Below are positions 28,137-32,376 of a stretch of DNA of 32,376 bases, in pieces (the first letter of the stretch is position 1; each line of letters begins with the position of its first letter). The DNA is from Anaerolineae bacterium. Lineage in GTDB: Bacteria > Chloroflexota > Anaerolineae > Aggregatilineales > UBA3940. Below the pieces are notes generated by a model. It was not told the DNA's origin, ran no database searches, and saw only the letters and a program-made list of their open reading frames with translations. The stretch is from assembly GCA_016926985.1 (NCBI GenBank), contig JAFGNO010000131.1, forward strand, positions 1 to 32,376, in the 5' to 3' direction. The position numbers and the translations under genes are program-made.

Positions 28137-29024
28137 CTATTTAAGCGCCTCTGCAATAGCGCGGATATGATCAGGGGTGCTCCCGCAGCAAGCGCCAATG
28201 ATGGTTGCACCCAGGTTCCGCACCCGCACCGCATAGCGCCCCATATCTGAGGGGGCTGCATCATACACTGGCACGCCAGCTTCCAGGTGGGGCACACCTG
28301 CATTTGCCTTGGCGATCAGGACAGCGTTCTTGCCAAGTGCATGCATTTTGCTGACCACAGTCTCAATTTCCTCAATACCGTTCCCGCAGTTGCCACCCAG
28401 CGCCACGACATCGAACCCTATGAGGACTTCAAAGGCTCTCTCAGGTGTCACCCCAAACATTGTCCGCCCATTTGTATCAAAGGTCATGGTTGTGACCAGG
28501 GGCAGTTGGGGTGCTGCACGCCGGGCGCCCTCTACCGCAGCACGCACCTCCTCAAGATCGGACATCGTCTCAATCCAAAGGATATCAACGCCGCCTTCTG
28601 CCAGTGCGCCCGCCTGCTCCGCAAATGCAGAGACCGCATCGTCAAACTCCATGTCTCCATATGGCTTCAAAAGACTGCCGGTTGGGCCCATATCCCCCGC
28701 CACAATCACCGGTTGAGGAGCCTCATCAGCTTCGGTCCTGGCCAGGCTGGCCGCCGCCTGATTAAACTCAATGGCTCTATCAGACAACTTGTGCAGCTTG
28801 AGACGATATCTGTTACATCCAAACGTGTTGGTCAGGATAATCTGTGCGCCGGCTTCAATATAAGCCCGGTGAACATTGCGTATCCTGTCTGGATGCTCAA
28901 CATTCCACAATTCCGGCGAGTCTCCCTGAGTCAGGCCCAGCTCAAACAGGATGGTGCCCATCGCGCCATCGGCAATCACCGGTTTGCCGGAAGATATAAG
29001 GTCCTGGAATGTGGTTTTCATCAA
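28137..29024 (-). CDS. homocysteine S-methyltransferase family protein
   Basis: DGAMGTILFELGL, TNTFGCNRYRL, AGDMGPTG, ALGGNCGNG, IIGACCGSTPDHI (Zn-ligating Cys). Confidence 0.9.
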   Translation of the reverse strand: MMKTTFQDLISSGKPVIADGAMGTILFELGLTQGDSPELWNVEHPDRIRNVHRAYIEAGAQIILTNTFGCNRYRLKLHKLSDRAIEFNQAAASLARTEADEAPQPVIVAGDMGPTGSLLKPYGDMEFDDAVSAFAEQAGALAEGGVDILWIETMSDLEEVRAAVEGARRAAPQLPLVTTMTFDTNGRTMFGVTPERAFEVLIGFDVVALGGNCGNGIEEIETVVSKMHALGKNAVLIAKANAGVPHLEAGVPVYDAAPSDMGRYAVRVRNLGATIIGACCGSTPDHIRAIAEALK

Positions 29025-29081
29025 TTACCTTTCATAAGCAATCAGCGTTTGCAATGAATGGGAGGATTTTACCATACTCCC

Positions 29082-31127
29082 CTACCCTGTTCTACGCGAC
29101 CGCGATGATCTGTCTTTTCGCCTGTCACCAGGACTATTTCGAGGCGGCAGAATCCCCGCAAGATGAGGAAATTTGTCTTCAGCATGTGGCAGGGCCATGG
29201 CAGCAACAAAGAATTCCTGGAAATGTGGAGCAATGGCGGTCTCAACATATTCAACACTGCGAGCTGCCTCCTGCGCTTCCTTCCGGCTCTCAGCGTTGAG
29301 AAGCGCGATCCGCGCCCCATCCCCGGCAGAATTGCCAACTGCTGTTACGTTTATGAGATCGCAATCTGGTATCAGCCCAATGACCATGGCATAGGTTGGA
29401 TCAATATAACTGCCAAAAGCGCCCGCCAGTTTGATCCGGTCGACCCTGTCTGTCCCAAACCTTTCCATAAGCAGCCGAATCCCTGCATAGAGCGCACCTT
29501 TTGCAAGCTGTATCTGACGTATATCATTTTGAGTAACGACGATATCATGACCGGTGGATGTTTGCTCGCTGTCAGCAATCACTACCTCATAGGTGCGACC
29601 ATTCGGCTGCAGCCTGACCGCAGGGTGCAGACTTTCAGCATCCTTTACAAATCGACCGCTACGATCAATTAGCCTATGAATGAATAACTCCCCCACCACT
29701 TCGATAATGCCCGATCCACAAATCCCGGTTGGCTTGAGCGACTGGTCCGCATCGATCTCGCCGCTCCAGCGCTGATCTCCCACGACCTTATAGTGCATCT
29801 GGCCTTGACCAGTATCGATCCGAAACCGCTCAATTGCCCCCGGTGTGGCTCGCTGACCGTGGGTAATCTGCGCGCCTTCAAAGGCCGGCCCTGTCGGGCT
29901 TGAGGCTGACAGCATCCGCGTGCGGTTCCCAAGCAGAATCTCAGCATTTGTGCCGATATCTACAACAAGTGTGATCTGGTCATCAAGCTGGGGCTGTTCA
30001 GCCAGAAGTACTGCTGCATTATCTGCTCCAACATGCCCAGCAATGCATGGCAAAATGTGCGCATACGCGCCTTTGCTGACAGAGGTCAAACCCAGATCAC
30101 GGGCTTTGATATCAACCGGATCGCTGACTGCCAGCGCAAATGGCGCCCCACCCAATTCAACGGGGTCAATACCCAGCAAGATATGATGCATGACGGTGTT
30201 ACCAACCAGCACAACATCGACAATATCATCCTGATGTAAATCGACACTTGCTGCGGCTTCAACCGCCAGGTCGTTTACTGCCTTCAACACAGCCCGGTGC
30301 ATCCGGGCAAGTCCCTCTGGCTCAGTGATACCATACGACACGCGGCTCATCAGGTCCTCACCATATCGGACCTGCGGGTTCATCATTGACCGGGTAGCCA
30401 GTACCTGGCCTGTCAGCAGATCAACCAGATGCCCGGCAAGAGTTGTCGATCCAACGTCAACGGCAAACCCGGCCATCCTTTCAACATACCCCGGCTCAAT
30501 ACGGATTACCTCAGCATTGTTCCAGAGCGTCAGGGTTATTGCCCAATTGCCCTGGCGCAAAGCCGATTGGAGTCGTGGAAACAATACCGGATCGAGTTGA
30601 ATATCGCTGGCATGCCATTGATTGGAAACGGCGCGTTGCACTCGCTCCCAATCAGCAGTGCCTTCTAAAATCGCCGGTTCAACGGTGATATACATAAGCC
30701 TGACAGCGGGATTGACCGCTATTTGCAGGTCGCTGGCCTCTTTGCGAATAACCTGCTTGCGTGCGAGGCTGCTTTCCGGCACAAAAATAAGCGCGTCACC
30801 CTTGAGCCTGGCAGAACATGATAGGCGATATTTGCTGAGGTCAAGCCCGTGTTCTTCTGCATAGGCTTGTTCCTCCGCTTCTGGTGGGGTGAGGTGCGAG
30901 TTTTTTGACTCGATACCGTGCTTTTGAAAAATACCAGTCTCGTGAGCGATCAGACACTTTCCGCAGGTCTGCCGCCCACCACAGATTGACTCGATGCCCA
31001 CTCCAAGCTGCCGGGCGGCATCAAGCACAGTCTGTCCACATTCAACCTTACCCTGCCTTCCTGAAGGCATAAGGATCAGCCTACACAGGATAGTGCTATC
31101 TTGATGGCTCATCTTCCTCGCTCGCAT
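29082..31127 (-). CDS. RACo-like corrinoid-protein reductive activator (2Fe-2S ferredoxin plus ASKHA/DUF4445 domain)
   Basis: N-terminal CGGRQTCGKCLI ferredoxin motif; AVDVGSTTLAGHLVDL, VDIGTNAEILLG, GPAFEGAQITHGQRA, GICGSGIIE. Alternative start at 31112. Confidence 0.9.
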   Translation of the reverse strand: MRARKMSHQDSTILCRLILMPSGRQGKVECGQTVLDAARQLGVGIESICGGRQTCGKCLIAHETGIFQKHGIESKNSHLTPPEAEEQAYAEEHGLDLSKYRLSCSARLKGDALIFVPESSLARKQVIRKEASDLQIAVNPAVRLMYITVEPAILEGTADWERVQRAVSNQWHASDIQLDPVLFPRLQSALRQGNWAITLTLWNNAEVIRIEPGYVERMAGFAVDVGSTTLAGHLVDLLTGQVLATRSMMNPQVRYGEDLMSRVSYGITEPEGLARMHRAVLKAVNDLAVEAAASVDLHQDDIVDVVLVGNTVMHHILLGIDPVELGGAPFALAVSDPVDIKARDLGLTSVSKGAYAHILPCIAGHVGADNAAVLLAEQPQLDDQITLVVDIGTNAEILLGNRTRMLSASSPTGPAFEGAQITHGQRATPGAIERFRIDTGQGQMHYKVVGDQRWSGEIDADQSLKPTGICGSGIIEVVGELFIHRLIDRSGRFVKDAESLHPAVRLQPNGRTYEVVIADSEQTSTGHDIVVTQNDIRQIQLAKGALYAGIRLLMERFGTDRVDRIKLAGAFGSYIDPTYAMVIGLIPDCDLINVTAVGNSAGDGARIALLNAESRKEAQEAARSVEYVETAIAPHFQEFFVAAMALPHAEDKFPHLAGILPPRNSPGDRRKDRSSRSRRTG

Positions 31128-31190
31128 CAGTCAGACAACAGTCAATTGCCTGATAAGTGTACCAGCACACAGATCGGCATTCAACGAGAG

Positions 31191-32102
31191 TTAAGGGGAG
31201 ACAAGTGGGGGCAATCGATACATCCTGTAGCGCAGTCGCCTCAGGGGCTTGTTGGCTCGTTTGAGCAGGATTTGAAGATCGTGGAGGTGCTGTCGGGCAG
31301 CACACTCACCAACTGAAACCAGATCTATCGCATGCTTCAGGTCGAGAAGCCCAACCTGCTGCGTCCCCGCTCGTATCAAAACATCTGGCGGGTAGACATT
31401 CATTTCGTACGCTGTAAGCATTTGTTGGCTCAGCATAGTTGAATACAGCAGCGTGTTAAATACTTCCTCCCGGCGAGACAAATTCAGGAGCCAATATAGC
31501 GCACGCTGTAGCTGTTTATTGAAACTGGCAATATCATTCATCACCAACTTGACATCCAGGTCGTTGCCAAGATCCACAGCAACCAGGTATTTTGCACCTA
31601 ACTGGTAGGCTGCCTGTGTCGGCACATTGCTGACAACGCCACCATCTACCAGCTTGCGATGACTCCATGTTACAGAAGGGAATATACCGGGCAGAGCTGT
31701 TGTAGCCAGCAGCGCATCCACTACTGGCCCTCGCTCAATGAGTATCCGATCACCACTGACAATGTCAGCGGCCACCACCGCAATCTTAGGTGATAAATCC
31801 CTCAAATCAATGTCTGCAAAATGCGCGGCAAGTATTTCCTTCAGCGGCCCGACAGATAACAAACCCCGACCCGTTCTGTCAATCTTTATCAGTTCATCAA
31901 AATCAACGGCAGCAAGCAATTCAGTCATGTGCTGGGGAAGCCAACCCATGCCAACCATGGTCGCCACAATCCCACCAATACTCGTACCCACAACAATATC
32001 AGGCTTATAACCAATCTCTTCCAGGACCCTCAAAACGCCAATGTGAGCGCCTCCTCGAGCTCCCCCACCGCCAAGCGCCAATCCGATTTTTGGTAAAAAC
32101 AC
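31191..32102 (-). CDS. patatin-like phospholipase (RssA/YchK-like)
   Basis: GLALGGGGARGGAHIGVLRVLEE (oxyanion hole), GTSIGG (GxSxG), DGGVVSNVP (catalytic Asp). Confidence 0.92.
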   Translation of the reverse strand: MFLPKIGLALGGGGARGGAHIGVLRVLEEIGYKPDIVVGTSIGGIVATMVGMGWLPQHMTELLAAVDFDELIKIDRTGRGLLSVGPLKEILAAHFADIDLRDLSPKIAVVAADIVSGDRILIERGPVVDALLATTALPGIFPSVTWSHRKLVDGGVVSNVPTQAAYQLGAKYLVAVDLGNDLDVKLVMNDIASFNKQLQRALYWLLNLSRREEVFNTLLYSTMLSQQMLTAYEMNVYPPDVLIRAGTQQVGLLDLKHAIDLVSVGECAARQHLHDLQILLKRANKPLRRLRYRMYRLPPLVSP

Positions 32103-32211
32103 AGGGTCTCCTTTTAGTTTGGCTTCCAGAATGCGTCTATCAAGTACTGTCCTTGTAATTCAGTGGATTGGCAAATCACGTTTACGGCTTGCGCCAGCAA
32201 AATCCCCAACA

Positions 32212-32345
32212 GAATCAAAAAGCCTGCTGGCAAGATGGCGTGTCAGTGGCTGCGCCACTGCCCTGGCAGAAACGCTGCGCCTTTCTGCACGTCTGGGATG
32301 ACTGTCCTGTCTGTCAGGTGGGGGGGAATCAAAAAGCCTGCTGGC
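32212..32345. repeat. 20-bp direct repeat GAATCAAAAAGCCTGCTGGC (32212..32231 and 32326..32345)
   Basis: Two exact copies 114 bp apart, with a 7-bp inverted repeat CAGTGGC-TGC-GCCACTG (32244..32260) between them. Confidence 0.6.
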
Positions 32346-32376
32346 GATGGCCTAGGTTCCCACCGGGCTGCCCCGG

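Overview
The window looks like an anaerobe with Wood-Ljungdahl-type C1 metabolism; a Chloroflexota-like origin is a guess from protein style only. The left half is a minus-strand operon of about 12.5 kb (13738 to ~1219). In transcription order it carries an HdrA-like flavoprotein, an MvhD, a giant HdrA with an NfnB/GltD-like NAD(P)H oxidoreductase inserted in it, a second MvhD split by an in-frame UGA, MetV, MetF, a fused HdrC-HdrB and a small conserved-looking protein. The in-frame UGA sits where the paralogous MvhD in the same operon has Cys, and a perfect 6-bp hairpin with a 5-nt loop lies at bSECIS distance, so I read this gene as a selenocysteine-containing MvhD. The operon has a near-consensus promoter with a Rex-like TTGTG-N8-CACAA site beside the -35, and ends at an intrinsic terminator. 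Next to it is a separate minus-strand respiratory module: a 16-CXXCH multiheme cytochrome, a Tat-type FeS protein and an NrfD-like membrane protein. The right half holds an rpoB without rpoC and with a structured leader, a zinc-ribbon protein, fabH, an ECF sigma factor with a membrane partner, tmRNA (ssrA), a methyl-transfer cluster (pterin methyltransferase, DUF1638-like protein, homocysteine S-methyltransferase, RACo-like activator) and a patatin-like phospholipase. The best candidate for an unusual system is the Hdr/MvhD/MetVF operon: a predicted NAD(P)H-linked, electron-bifurcating methylene-THF reductase complex with a selenoprotein MvhD.
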